A DNA stretch of 64,000 nt from Epiperipatus broadwayi (taxonomy: Eukaryota; Onychophora; Udeonychophora; Euonychophora; Peripatidae): contig JAQFVV010000031.1 of assembly GCA_028023455.1 (NCBI GenBank), positions 4,682,763-4,746,762 on the forward strand. Direction: 5' to 3'. The notes below the pieces were generated by a model. It saw only the letters and a program-made list of their open reading frames with translations. It was not told the origin of the DNA and ran no database searches. A program made the position numbers and the translations under genes. Shown here piece after piece: positions 25,575-39,209 of this stretch (its first letter is position 1; each line of letters starts with the position of its first letter).

Positions 25575-27573
25575 ATATGCTATTTTTATAATGCAATTTT
25601 TTGGTTAATAGTATATATTATTTTTATATTGCAATATAAAAACACCATTAACTATAACCAAAAATTTTCTATCCAAGCCTAAAAACCCAATCTCCTTTAA
25701 AGCCTGTGGAGTTTAGAAAATAGAGTTGATGTAACTTCTTATTTGGATATGAGAAATTATCACATCAATGCTAAGTTGAGATGAACATGCTAAAACATCA
25801 TTGGCACTCTCACATGCTATGGATTCAGGTCATAAATGCAAGATCAAAGAATCCATTGACATTCTTAAGAGGTTAGATTATAAAAACATAACATGTGATA
25901 CATGTAAACTACCTTCTATTTGAAATAATTTTTTAAAACCCACTAATCTGAATAGCTACTATTTTTTTCTCTTATTCCACCCACATCTTTATATTTTAAA
26001 TTTTTCTGTAAGTTTTTTTATTGGTCAAATTTTCAATCTTATTATACATCATTGTTTTTACAGCACTTCTACAATAATTTTTTATAATATTCATTACCTC
26101 CAGTTGGTGGTCAATGTAACCCAGATGAAATGACAATATCTGTGGCTTATGAAAATTTTCATTTTGACATATATATGTATGTACACACATTAGTCAATTT
26201 ATTATGGAAGTTTGTTTTTATATGTGTAACTGACATTAGACTCCACAAAGGATTAGGGAAATATATATAATAGTGGAATATAAAGTTAAAACTAATTAGA
26301 TTGGAATTTTCATAAAGATCATTGCTAAAACAACAAAATATGTCTCCATGGGCTAAAAGTTTCTGATTTACTAATATTGAATTAATAATAATTATTTGTA
26401 TAGAAATTTATACTTTCATTTAATTTAAAATTTCCACTATATTAACACTAACCTATTTTCATATTATTAAATGCACACATTTATATAAAAAGATAGTCTA
26501 AAATCAATTTACCAAAATAATTCAGAACAATAGCAGAAGTAAATGTTAATGTTCATGCGTGCAAGCAAATTAACTGAAAAATTCAAATAAAAATATACTT
26601 TTTTTTTCTAAAATTTCTGACTTAAGAATACAATCCTCATATGAAAATGAAATATGCAAGATAAAACTATATTGTTTTGAACTTCCTGTACAATAAAGCA
26701 AATATTATTGCATTTATATAACAAGTGGGAAGATAGAAATGCCCTTAAATTAAGCTAATCAAATATCCTGGAATAATAGATGTGTATATTTAACATATAT
26801 AATATAACAACATTATATTGTGCAATAAGTATTTTCACTATATATATATATTGTACCACCCACCTTCTTTTTTAAATTTAAAGAAGAAAAATAAATATTT
26901 TTTTCTTATTTTCTCTTTTTAACTCTCTCTGTTTTTGAAGGCTTCAGGTCTATCAGGTGGAGATACTAATATCATCGGTAGCAGGCTACCAATAATATCA
27001 ACCCTCTGCTACTAAATTATAACACTGGCCATCCAAGCACTTTATTTTAAGGAAAAACCCTTTAGGCGCCGGTCAATTACAATGTAATTAATGTGCTTGC
27101 TCGACCAGCAATGAATTTAGTACCTGCCCTCCCAGCCAGCTCATTGGATTCTATCTACTCCAAACTCTCCGCCCACATTATAAATCTTTATTTTTCAATC
27201 TCAATATCATAGTTATTTATTTATTAAAACATTGGTGTTATTCAAAATATATTGCCTAGAATTTCCCTTTCTTTTAACATTGGCTGGAATCACTAACAAT
27301 AATCAAAATATTTCTATACGCTGCTCTCTTTCTTTAACTTCTCATTCTTGTCCCATAATAGAAATGTGTACATACATTTTTGCAATACATTAGATATTTA
27401 ATACATTTTATCATATACATTTAAATAATACAAATAGAAGTAAAAGCATATTTAACTAAAGTACACACCCACCCAAATGAGATTTGATTTTAACTGTCTG
27501 ATTATGAAAGCTAATGTACATAATAATAATAATCTAGAAATTAATAGTTTTTATAAAGTTCAAAAGTTTTATC
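25575..27573. other. Unassigned DNA with a G+C-richer island
   Basis: Mostly AT-rich and featureless. The stretch 26935-27165 is noticeably richer in G+C than its surroundings and may be a fragment of an unrecognised repeat or non-coding exon; neither strand gives an open frame through it. Confidence 0.35.
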
Positions 27574-27882
27574 TCACTGGTTTTCAAAGGCTATAATTAA
27601 AAGTTTGAAGATAAAGGAAACTAAACTGATTTTACCTAGGATTTGAACACCATAATATGTGCAATAGGGAAACATAGCTTCTGCTAATTCTGTTGCTCCA
27701 ATCAGTTGACAATGATTCCTCGTAGGCTTTTTATTTTTTTTGGTGATGACATATGAACTATTCTGGACATGGACACTCTGTTGATTCTCAGGTTCAAATG
27801 AGTATTTTTCTTTTTGGAAATAACTGCAGGTGTTATTGCAGCAAAGGTTCAGGCTGGCCGCACGATTTGATGGGTTCAGCAA
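27574..27882 (-). other. Candidate orphan exon (low confidence)
   Basis: An open stretch with more balanced composition than its surroundings. It includes RAASLNLCCNNTCSYF and HCQLIGATELAEAMFPYC, with six Cys. After ...YYGVQIL the codon boundary is followed by G|GTAAAA, a usable splice donor at about 27637. The 5' acceptor is not obvious. No domain is recognised. It lies downstream of both TMED genes, so it is not a TMED exon. It could be an exon of an unidentified gene or an old retroelement fragment. Confidence 0.3.
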
Positions 27883-29974
27883 CGCATTTTAGATCAACTT
27901 TGATTTATTTTTCAATATAATATAATACTATTATGTATATAATAATAATATAGTACTAATAATTAATTAAACAATGCCAAGCTCTCCCTTATATATCCAG
28001 TGTTTCCTTATCTTATGATCCATCAGACATTCTACTGCACTCCTATTGGGTTTCTATTCATTTTCTTTTAGCATATAAGATTCTTTCCTTTAGTTTATAT
28101 TTTAATTAAATAGTAGTAATTAATCATTTCTTTGTGACTTATCACTAGCCAGCCATTGTAATTATATTTTTCCTTTGTTTTGTTTTTTAGTTTTTAATTT
28201 CTTTATTTGCATTAGCTTTCAAGTGTGTTATTTTGAGAAAATTCCTTTCTTTTTAACATTTATTTTTTATATATGCACACATTCCATTACTTTAATATTA
28301 TAAGACAAGAATGAAGCTATTTATACCATAAATAAATAATACCTTTATATTATAAATTAATAATAAAAAAAAGTTAATCACTTTCCTTTATTTATTCTTT
28401 ATTTCTGAAATATTTTCTTCTACTTTCAATCATTTATCTCAATACAACCCCCACCCCTTGTCCTTTTGTTCTTTTCTTTTTCTCAAACTTTTAAACTTCT
28501 TTTTTTTTTTAGATGTAAATATACATTTTATTTTTTATTTTTTTTATTTTTGAAACAAATCACTTTCAACAAATTTACGCATGATAAATACCATGTAATG
28601 ACTGTGTTGGTACAATATATATATTGTAAGTAAACAGATTGGTGCTGTATGTCACATTATTTAAAAAAATAATAAGTTTGTTGGTCTTGTTTAATTTTTA
28701 TTTCACTTGATCTATGGATGGTGTTGAAGTATTAATATTAATCAGGTAACTCTATTATTCAAACAAAAATTTTATTTATTATTAACATTTAGCATCAATT
28801 TATAAATCTATTGTGATTAACTTCAGAAAAAAATATGATCATGTGAATAAATAAATAAATTTTGGAAATAGTTAAGTGAATCATAAAAGCTTACTTGAAG
28901 AGAATCAATACTGTTATTAAGTATTACATATTTCAATTTCTGTTATTATAATCACCATAGCAACACTTATTATAAAATTAAATGTTTTATGTTTCATATA
29001 TGTTTGTCCATAAATTAGTTATAAAAAATATTAAAAACATATGTAAAAGTATTTATATCCATTAAAATGTATTGGAATTATAATATAAAATCTTTATTTT
29101 GGTTTAAAATGGAAAAATAATATTGAATTTATAAAACAGGATTTCATTTTCACTATATTCATTTTTTTAAAAATCTCCATTTCACTTATTAATTGAAGGC
29201 ACATTTTCTCGAACAATTTCTTATACTATTGAGTCAAATTTCAGCACTATTCAACAGTTGTTGTGACAACAATAATGCCATCAAGAGTATCTTATAAATA
29301 GAAGAGAGACACTGTAATTTGAGTTCTTGTAATTTTGTCATTGCTTACAACAGATGTTTTAGATGTGTTTAAGAATTTATTAAATTTTATTAAGTGATTA
29401 ATTTATAAAACCATGGAAGAATAAAATTTTTAGCTATCTGTTCATTTAATTGGGACAGCTTTCTGAGGAAATTTCAGGGAAAATTGCAAGAACATGAAAG
29501 AAAAAACCTATCAAAATGCATTGTATTTCACATCAGCTAATCTAGAATTGCATTTATTTGTGATGGCTGTAAACCTGATTATATGTCTATGGATGTCATA
29601 TTTCAGATCAAGGAATTTTACAAGATTGATTAACTCAACTTATGTGTGATATTAGGCAATTTAAACTTCACTTTTGTAATTCAGAAAAAAAGAAAAAGGC
29701 TAGTATTTATTCCTCACTTTCTCTTTGCACATTATTGTCAATGAGAAAGGAAAATTAAAAGCAATGATGTGCAATTTTGCATCAAATAAATATCTATTGT
29801 TTTATACATTTATATGTTTAAAAGAAAATATCAGAATTTAGATATGAAAATAATTGGATTCATATCCACATTAGTTATTACTCATGTTTATCTTCTCTAC
29901 TTAAAGGAAAATCATTTCTATACCTTAGGACTGGAAATAAAGAACCAGAAGCTATGATAATCCATGGATAGTGA
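27883..29974. other. Unassigned AT-rich DNA
   Basis: No coding or structured element recognised over 2 kb. Confidence 0.4.
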
Positions 29975-30003
29975 ATGAAAATGGACAGACTTTCACTTAA
30001 ATG

Positions 30004-30034
<31 letters not shown>

Positions 30035-30064
30035 CCATTTAAGTGAAAGTCTGTCCATTTTCAT
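29975..30064. repeat. Perfect 31 bp palindrome around (TA)n
   Basis: The arm 29975-30005 is repeated as its exact reverse complement at 30034-30064, around a 28-base TA-rich core. There are no mismatches in 31 bases. It could extrude as a hairpin. Confidence 0.9.
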
Positions 30065-31697
30065 ATATATATAGTTAAAAGAAGAGGTGTTTGCATTTTA
30101 TATTTAAAAACATAGTTAAATAATATATATATGAGTATGATAGAATTTATGCAATGAAAAGATCAGAGAGATTCACTTTGTTCTTATTATTTAAGCTCCT
30201 ATCTGATAACATAAGTTGACAAAACCTGATGTTTTAAATATTTAATTTTTTTGTATGTTCAATATTTAACTTGAAAATTCAGATAGAAAAGGGTTTGAAT
30301 ATAAGAGATTTTCTTTTTTATGTTTGTTTAATTATCGAGAAATTACATTATTAAATAAATAGAGATCAAATTTTATTTGGTCACATTTTTTTTTATTATT
30401 ATACATTCTATCTAAAATCTCAGGAAGATACTTAAAATCTCTCCTTCTGTTTCATATAGAATTATTATTACACAGCATATTTTTTGGAGTTTCATACATA
30501 TAGATTTTATTGTTATTTTTATTGACTTTAGTCTATTGCAAACCTCAATTGTTTATGTTATATTTTTATTATTATTGTTATAAATTTTTATTATAAATCA
30601 ATAAATTTAGAGTTGATTTAAGACCCGGTGAATCTGTCTAATTATTTTTTTTGAATGCACAAGTAATTTTGGTACTTTAAGTTTGATCAAAAAATCAAAC
30701 CCATCTTGGTAAGTGAAATAGAATTAGATATATGTATATTATATAAATCATTATTAAATTCAATTAGGTATAAATTTTGTTATTTAGTACTGCCTTTAAA
30801 TATTTTACTTATCTAAATCAATATTACTAGTAGAAATAATTTTATTAGTTCAGAGTTGATTATTCATTTACTTATCTTGTCCAGTTACAAAAATCTTAAT
30901 AGATTTTATTCTGTCATTAGTCATAATGATCTGTTTTAATTACCTTCTTAAATTTCTTTGAAGTGGAGATCATAAATTTTATTAACTAGTAGAGAACTGA
31001 ATATTATCTTTGGCTTGGATAACTGCTAATTATCATCATATATAGTTTAATTGTTATAAAATCCATTTTTATAATCGATTGATTGGAGATTTAAGTAGAT
31101 GAATAATATCGAAGATTGTAAGTCAGTAAATATCCAATAGAAACCTATGGTATATTTTATTTAATGTGATTGGGTACTGTAAAATATGAAATTATCTAAT
31201 AGATTTATTGATAATAAATTTTTGTAGTGTTTCATTTTAAAATCATAACTTAAATAATAATTGCATATCAATCTAATGTAGAGTATGAATGAAATGTTTG
31301 TATTATATTTAATGTTTTATTAAAATAGATACAAAACTGAGTAAAGATTTATTTCATTTAAATGTTATAAATATTGTGTAGTTTAAAAAATGTTCTCAAA
31401 ATGTAATTATAATTATTTAGAAACTAGTTGATTTAAATAGAACATCATTAAATATTAAAGTAAGATTGCATTACTATAAATAATATTAGATTAGTAAAAT
31501 ATGTCGGAATTTAGTTATTTATTGATTCAAATTTAGTTTTATTCAATTATAAATCAGATAGATGTCTTAAGCATGCATTGTTGTTTAGAGCAATGATATA
31601 TGATATTGCTGCTTATTGCAGCTTACTTTGGAATCATGAATAGATTTGTTGATGTCTGAGGTGATGATCTCATTTGCTTTATTTAGTTTTAAATATA
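30065..31697. other. Unassigned AT-rich DNA
   Basis: No gene or repeat boundary recognised. Confidence 0.4.
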
Positions 31698-32665
31698 CAC
31701 CTGGGTCTCGTTTTATGTGGATTATTTTAATGCGATTTTGTAAGTTATGTGATTCATGTTTCTTCTCAATATCTTTCATATTTCACTATATTTATTAGAT
31801 ATCAAGAAATTTAAATTATTGATAATTTATTTTCACTTAAAATACTTTTTTTTTTCAAAAATATAACGTTATATTAGCAGTTAATATGAATATGGTCTGA
31901 AGCTGTATTAGAAACTTAGCTTCTATGTAAATAACCTACTTATACTAATGAGTAAATAATAATAATAGATTTATACTTACATATAAAAATATCACAATAA
32001 ATATTCAAAAAATTTAAACTTTTAAAATGTATTTTGTTATATATAACAGAAATAAATAATCTTTTAGATTTTTAAAATAAAAAACGAAGATTTTATAAAC
32101 TGAAAATAATCTTTCTAATGATAATGTATAATCTTTTTGTTTTGATTGTGATTTCATTTTTTTAATATAGAAACAGAAAACCATTAACACAACACAAGAC
32201 TAAAACTAGCGCTAGTTGTACATCACATCACAAATAAAAATAAAGTGGCTAACAGGTTTCCCTGGGCATAATTGCTGAGAGATTCTTGACTTCATTTAAG
32301 GAGAAACCACAATACATCACACCAAATCTGATTTCTTACCAGTTTACAAATGAACGCTAGCGTTAATGATTAAAATATGTATGAAAAATGTAAAATTAAA
32401 TACTGTAGTTAATAAAAAATGTAAAAAAAGTTTGTCTTATATTAATTTTTTTCAAATATTTGAAATTTTTCATTAGTCATACTTTATTTGCTTATTTTTT
32501 TAATGCGAATTTTAAAGTAATTTTTCCTTGTTGCTTTGCTTTTATGTGAATTCTGAAAATTACAGACCCTATCCCCTATTTTTCAAGGTAAGTTATTTTT
32601 GTGTGATTTTTTTTAATGCAGGTTTTCTGTGGAACCTATCTACCGCATAAAACGAGACCCAGGTA
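31698..32665 (-). mobile_element. Tigger/pogo-like TIR element, copy A
   Basis: The ends are inverted copies of CCTGGGTCTCGTTTTATG, flanked by TA dinucleotides, the Tc1/mariner/pogo target. The ends resemble those of Tigger-type elements in layout, an inference from recall of such termini. The interior matches copy B (45972-46854) in the opposite orientation over most of its length. A conserved patch of about 25 codons on the minus strand (about 32165-32090), containing SQSKQKDYTLS, may be a transposase remnant. No full frame exists. Confidence 0.72.
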
Positions 32666-34485
32666 TAGTCTGAATAAATAGAGATTATTATTATTTTATG
32701 ATAGTGTAGTGGACAATTTAAATAATTATATATGAGAAATATTGTTATTGCCTAGTAAGATTAATAACTGAGCTAGATAATTTTACACAGTTCTAACATA
32801 ATTACTACTTGTTTATGCATGCTTTTACTCTGTGAAAAAGACTATAAATCTTAGGGGCATTTCTTTATGTCAAATGTTAACTGAATAAATGTAGAGAGGT
32901 AGTGAGATAGAAAATCCATTATTATTGTGACAAAGTAGCTACACAATGCTATGATGATTATGTACATGTGGCATTTATTACAAAATGTCAAATCACTTTT
33001 GGGGCTTTTATAAAATGACATTTTACATTTAGGCTAGATCTATATTATTATGAATGATGTCTCAATTCTGAGACATAGTAAAGTTTTTTATATTATTATC
33101 CCATATTGTAATTAATAGTCCATTACAAAATGGTGACCAATGATTATTGGTCTATGTTTTATTCAGATTAGATCATTTTCCCAGAATTATCATTTTTATC
33201 ATGTTACAATATATATATATAAAGTTCAGTTTAAAAAATTATACACAGCAAAAAAGTGCGAATGATTGGATTATATGCCATGACACTAACATCTTTACAA
33301 ATAAATATAAAGAAGTGTTCATTTTTATATTCCAAGCATAGACTTATTCAATAAAATGTAATTAATGTCAATAAATTCCAAGTTACATGGATTAATCCAT
33401 TATCAAAAGATGCAAATGTCTTATTTTATTTAATTTATTGAAAAATAGGAATTGTAATTTTGCAGATGTAGGATTAAAACAGAAATGACAGTTTTAGAAA
33501 CCTGACTAATATTACTAATGAAAGTTGTAATTGTAATATTATGAAAAATACCTCTACATATATTGTCTTTTTAGGACTGTGGAATAAATCAAAGAACAGA
33601 TAAAATTATTATAACAATGCGAGAAAGAACCATTTTTAAAAAAAATGTTCTAAGTATTTTCTCTGATGCATGTTTTTTTTTATTACAAAGTATTACTAGG
33701 CAAAGTAGATAGATTTATTTTAATTAGAAATCCATGTATTCATTTAACTACCAATGCTTTTTTTAAATTAAATAATAGAATTAATTGCCAAATGTCTTTA
33801 GAATATTAGTTATTTCATAGGATTCTTAATACTTGATTTTACTTTTTTAAGGAAAAGGAATAAAAATTGTTTGTGTATTGAAGGTCATTATAACGAATTG
33901 ATTAATGCATCTCTCTGCCATACCAAAATCTGATATTCAAATCTGATTATTACAAGTAAGCTACGGTTATATGTATATATTAAAAGTTCATAGACAATTC
34001 AGAAAGCCATACCATAGTTATTGGTAAATAACCCATTCTTACTAGAAAGTAAAAGGATCAGATTAATTTGATTGGTTAGATGAGGTAATAGTAATAATGA
34101 AATCTTCACTATTAATGTCATTACTCTTACTGTTGCTGAGCTCATGGTTACCTTTACTTATATCATATTTATATATGTGCATGACAATAGGGTGTATACA
34201 TATATGTAATAATATTATAATTCGATGTCTGTATTTTCTCAAATCAATATACGTATAATCGAATATTTATAAATACAGTAATTAGATATATGTAAAGTAT
34301 AACTTTAAATTTTTTATCCACTTAGGAGCGCTTTCCTCCTAGTCTTTGTCAATTAACACTTTGAAAGAGCTAACCTTCCTACAATTCTGTGATTTTAACT
34401 TTTGCTGCTTGTCTGTTAATTAAGTCTTGTTTGTATTTGTATATTAGCATAACTTTCCTTTATTTATATATTACATTTATTTAAT
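32666..34485. other. Unassigned DNA between element A and the TMED 3' end
   Basis: AT-rich with no supported gene. About 34200-34290 resembles 41938-42040, sharing ATTCGATGTCTGTATTTT, so both are scraps of one dispersed repeat. Confidence 0.4.
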
Positions 34486-34491
34486 TTTATT
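34486..34491 (-). promoter_or_regulatory. Candidate poly(A) signal of the minus-strand TMED gene
   Basis: AATAAA on the minus strand about 110 bases past the stop codon. The composition is so AT-rich that a chance match is possible. Confidence 0.4.
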
Positions 34492-34601
34492 AGTTCACAA
34501 AACTTCATTCTATAAATATATTAATATTTTAAATATTAATAAATTCTACATTACTTGAGATTTAAGATTTCAATTTGTTTTTAAAAAAAAAAATATTTAA
34601 A

Positions 34602-34823
34602 TTATTTTGAAGTTTTGAGGGATTCTATTTTAAACATTCGCCGTACACAGTAGACTTGGCAGAGTGAACAGGCAATGATAACAAAACAGATAAATGGTGA
34701 TAATACAGTTATTAAGGCATAATTATAAACCACATACATAGAATCTGTCTTTCGGGTAATAGCTGATAATTTTGACATTTCAGTTGTTGTATAAATATTG
34801 CGTGTAACCCGTTCCAACAATTC
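34602..34823 (-). CDS. p24/TMED family cargo receptor, last exon
   Basis: This exon encodes the coiled-coil, membrane and tail part of a second p24 protein: ELLERVTRNIYTTTEMSKL leading to a span of about 24 residues (centre PFICFVIIACSLCQVYCV) and the cytosolic tail RRMFKIESLKTSK. QVY just inside the membrane and the aromatic residue after it are typical of the family. The acceptor ATTTTATTAG precedes GAA in phase 0, the phase in which the upstream GOLD exon (56355-56213) ends; the in-frame TTG codons near 34820 are internal. The tail has Lys residues but no terminal KK, unlike the plus-strand copy. The intron between the two exons is 21.4 kb and packed with transposons. Confidence 0.68.
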   Translation of the reverse strand, partial: ELLERVTRNIYTTTEMSKLSAITRKTDSMYVVYNYALITVLSPFICFVIIACSLCQVYCVRRMFKIESLKTSK

Positions 34824-36689
34824 CTAATAAAATTAAAAAAAATTAACATTATTTATAAATTTTAGCAATTATATACAAATTATTATAAAAAAACATAATT
34901 TATTTTAAAAATTATATTGCAAATGTAACCATAAAATTATATGAGGGGGAGGTATTTATACATAATATGTACCAGTGAAAAAGTGATAAATGACTGACTC
35001 TGTCTCCTAACTGCCTTCAGTGTCATCTCTGAACCAATGTATGTGTTGTATAATGATATAGTTTAGCTATTTACCACAAAAAATTGTAAGTGCTAACATG
35101 TTTGGATCATGAGTTTGTACATAAAATGTAATATTGTGTTTCATACATTAATCTATGATGAAGCAACAAGTTAACATTAAATTTTGGTTTAATTGTAAGA
35201 TATTGAAATGATTGAAATAATTTGTCTTGTATATGTATTAAAAGGATTATGTCCTGTACATGAGGGGTCAGATTGATCTTAGGTCAACATGGGTGTGACA
35301 AGAATCTCGGCCTCAGGGTGGACTTTGAGCATCCCATCATCAGATTTTCAAGTGGATGGACAGTTGAAGAGTTGGAGTGTGGAGTAGATTGAAGCCTGCC
35401 CATTTAAGTATGAGGATTGGCTATCTTAATATATATCTAAGCACTTAGCATATATGTGTAGAGATGGTAATTTGGCCCAACTGATGATTGCTGGTTTAGC
35501 ATGAAATACATATATTGGTGATTATTTATATTTTCAACATATATGTGTACAGGTGTATCAGTGATATGAGATAGTGTGGAGAGTGGTGGGTCATGTGAAA
35601 GACTGTGCTCATATACCCTATATATTGTATATGATAGTAAAGTCTAGAGTCACAAGAATTTTTTTAATTGATATGCATGAGATGATCTGTAAAGGTATAA
35701 AACACACTGTCACATTTCATGTTGTAACTTATAATTAAATGTGCTAGCACCTTCAAATTTTTGTAGTGAATAATTAAACTATATTGCTATGTACTACATA
35801 CATTGATTAAGAGTGACAATTCAGGAATATTGGAGAGAGGATTAATAATCTTTATAGTGGAACACACTGATAATATATTATAGCTTTTAAATGTGGCTAT
35901 TTTACTTTGTCTGGCGAACATCCTATGGTGTTTCTGTTTCCCATACTTTTCCAAGCATTTCCTGACTGTTGATAGCAACAATCATGTTGTCCACATCATC
36001 AAATCAATCAGTTCCCATGGCAAAACAAAATAAAATGATATTTCTGACATAAAATCATAAATTATGAAATGTCAGCCCAAGTAATTGGAATAGTCATAAA
36101 TTGATTGTTATCTTATGTATATCCTAATAAAAACTGTTGAAGCTATATTTAAAGATATAAATATAGTACATTGTGATGAAAATATTGTAGATCATTAATT
36201 TGTTAGAAGATAAAGACCATTTTATCATCTATAATTTAGAAAAGATTATTATAAATCTTAAATTTAATGGTCACAAAAGTATGACAGTTTCTTAGCCAGC
36301 TTACATTATATTACAATTTGTACGATTAATTTATTTAAACACAATGACATTCAGTTCTTTAATTTAAATAAAATAGAATGGCTTCTATAAATAAATCCAA
36401 AAATCATCAATTTACTACTGAAGATTGAAATCAGAATCCTGGAATGGACTTTTCATTAATTAAAAAACGGTCAGATAAATTTCTAATTAATAAGATAAAT
36501 TATTAAGCAATTGCAAAACATTTTATTATAAAAAATATATATAATATTTATTGTTTATCCAATGTTGTTGTTTTTTTTTTATTATTTTTCCATTTAATAT
36601 TACAAATGTTTTAATGTAATGTAATTAAAATGGACACATATGCATTAATGAAATGTGTATATGAGACATGAATTTAGTGTATTTATTTA
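34824..36689. other. Intron DNA, with a dispersed repeat at 35400-35600
   Basis: Intron of the minus-strand TMED gene. About 35400-35600 matches about 45735-45915 (shared GGTTTAGCATGAAATA) and, inverted, about 57200-57345. No exon could be supported. Confidence 0.45.
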
Positions 36690-36965
36690 ACTTTATTTAA
36701 ATATTCCAATTACATTCAACTGTAGTGTATTCCCAATGTTTTTAGATTCTTTTCTTCAGATGTGCCTGACCAGTGACAGTAGTAGCATGGGAATCGAACC
36801 TGGGAATCTAAGAGTTTAGTTTTGATTGTCATGCTAGTACTGTCACTGGGCAGGCCAGCAACACCTGAAGAAGAGAGAATAATCTCTCTCAAAACGTTAT
36901 GCATATGCTAACCTGTGTGCTATTATTAACAGTTGAATGTAATCGGAATATTTAAATAATTTAAG
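36690..36965. mobile_element. Inverted pair of tRNA-derived SINE fragments
   Basis: The left half (about 36690-36828) is a minus-strand SINE fragment with a B box GGTTCGATTCCC and the 3' end ACAGTTGAATGTAAT. The right half (about 36829-36965) is a plus-strand fragment with the same 3' end but no tRNA head. Both match the body of the SINE at 55381-55626. The arrangement makes an imperfect hairpin. CTGAAGAAG and AAACGTT flank a small AGAGAG/CTCTCT stem in the right copy. Confidence 0.72.
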
Positions 36966-39209
36966 TTAATTTTTTTTAATAAAAAAAAAAGTAGGTTTGT
37001 TTAAATGCGTTCATTCTAAACCATTGAAGTATGTAAACCAAAATTAGATAAAAATGAAAATTTATATTACAAGTACATCTTTTTTAAGCCAATATTATAT
37101 TTGCAATCTTATTCATTTTGTGAATGCTATCTGCAGAAAAAAGGTGCAAGCTCAGATTAAACAAATTTTTTATAAATTATAGATCTTTTTTAACATAATG
37201 CATTAATTTAAATGAATAATGGGTAATCAACATTATGATGCACATTAAAAACCAATACATATAAATATGCAATAAATTTATATTCTATAATTTACAGGCA
37301 TCTGACTTAAAAAGAAAGCAAATGTAACGTCGTATTTTTGAACTAATAAAATTATGATAGTCAAAATCCATTTATTGGCAGATATATTTAATTAGTTATT
37401 CTATTAATGAGAGTTAGATTTAAATGTGTAGATAGAGTATATACATCTATATACATGTGCTTCATATCTTCGTTTTTAAAATTTGCATGTGTAATTAACA
37501 TATATATTTTTGCTTTTCCATGGCTACAATATCATGTTGTTGTTCATATGGGTTAGTTCATTAGTCATGTCCAGAGATAAATCACAGATTTCTTAAATGA
37601 TCATATATTTAGAGAGTTAGGTAGCTGATAATTGAAGCATGGTTTAACAAAAAACACCCAAGATTCAAGGGTGTTTATTAATAAAGGTTACCATGAACCT
37701 ATATATACACTAAGAATTGTTTACTGTCACGTCTGACCTGCTACCTGCAGGTAATGTAAGTACTTCTTGATGTACACATTTATATATTGACAGTGCATTA
37801 ATTTGATATTGTTGCTAAGACAAGAACTGTAAAGAGTTATCATCTCTGGTATGATAAAATGTGGGTACAATAATCATATTATTTTGAGTTAACTCAAGAC
37901 TCAATCACTAGCCAATATTGCTGACTATTCATAGATGATGGCAGTCTTAAGCAATAAAATTTTTTTAAGATAAAAAAACGGATATCTTTATTCATAATAT
38001 ATTGTAATGATCAGGATGAGCTGACAACAGCAAAATCACCACTAAAGTGACTTAAACCAGCACAACTCATTCCAATCTATGTACTGTTTCATTTTAATTA
38101 GACTTGGTGATCAGGGAGAGTTAGAAACTCTTAAAATTGGATTACAAATATACGATTTCTCTGTGGCAAACAAGACACCCAATGCAGTGTAGATATATGT
38201 AATAAAAATACTTTATTAGTAATAAAGTTACAAACAAATAAACAACAAAATGACAACCACTTAATTTGTTTGCTAGACTTATAAGATAGTGGAAATTAAT
38301 GTATAACAGATATATAAATAAGGGACCTCAGATGGTGAACACATTTGATCTTTGGGCCAGATATCCCTCAAGCAAATACATGACAATAAATGAAACAGGG
38401 TAAATTTAATTAACTCTAGAAAATATGGTTAAATAGATAAATGCATAACTCTCATGATCATGACCAATAAATGCTGAAATATCTGACTTTAATATATACA
38501 AGGAATAAGGAAGATGGTACTGAGTTGCTAAAGTAAAAGCAAATAATGAAATAGACTGAAATACGATCACCTCTATGATGTCATATTCCAGTCTTATCTT
38601 AAGACAATGATGGGAATATATTCGCTTTTTGTGAAGTTGAATGGGTCATGAAATGAAGGAATGAGCGTTTTCATATAACTTTTAATAACTCTCATTAACA
38701 GTCAGGAACAATAACACTGCACTTGTAACAAGAAATAATAAGACCCTCTGAGTCTGAAAATAAAAGGCCCGCATTTGCGTTGGACTGATTCAGAAGGAAC
38801 GCATCAAATTAAATTTTCCAAAGCAGGGATATATGCCTGCTGAAGAAATGCAATGAAATTAGATAACCCAGTAATGCTAAATTGATATAAAATAATAAAT
38901 GTTTGGACTTAAATTTAAATTTAAATAAATAAAATGTAAATGGTCATGTCATAAATTCATAATATTCTATAGGCTAAATCAAACCTTACACAGTTATTTT
39001 ATATAATACAATTTTTATAAAGAAATTACTCCCTGCTTAATTAGAGATTTGTTTCATAAATCTCATATATATATATATAAGGAATTATTGATAATATATT
39101 AAATTGTGTTAAACTATTATATCATATATATATATATATTTGTTCCTTTTTAAAACAGAAAAACAAAGTTTTAATTTTTAAATTCGTAAGATGAACTTTC
39201 ATTTTAAAA
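36966..39209. other. Intron DNA without recognised features
   Basis: No exon, RNA gene or complete element was recognised. (TA)n tracts occur near 39067-39080 and 39125-39140. Confidence 0.4.

Noticed and set aside
25996-26190. Possible 43-base exon between CCACAG and GAG|GTAATG
   Set aside because: It is too short and has no recognised homology; chance splice-like sites are common in this sequence.
35787-35981. Minus-strand frame with VRKCLEKYGKQKHHRMF
   Set aside because: No start, splice context or family could be supported; it lies beside a dispersed repeat.
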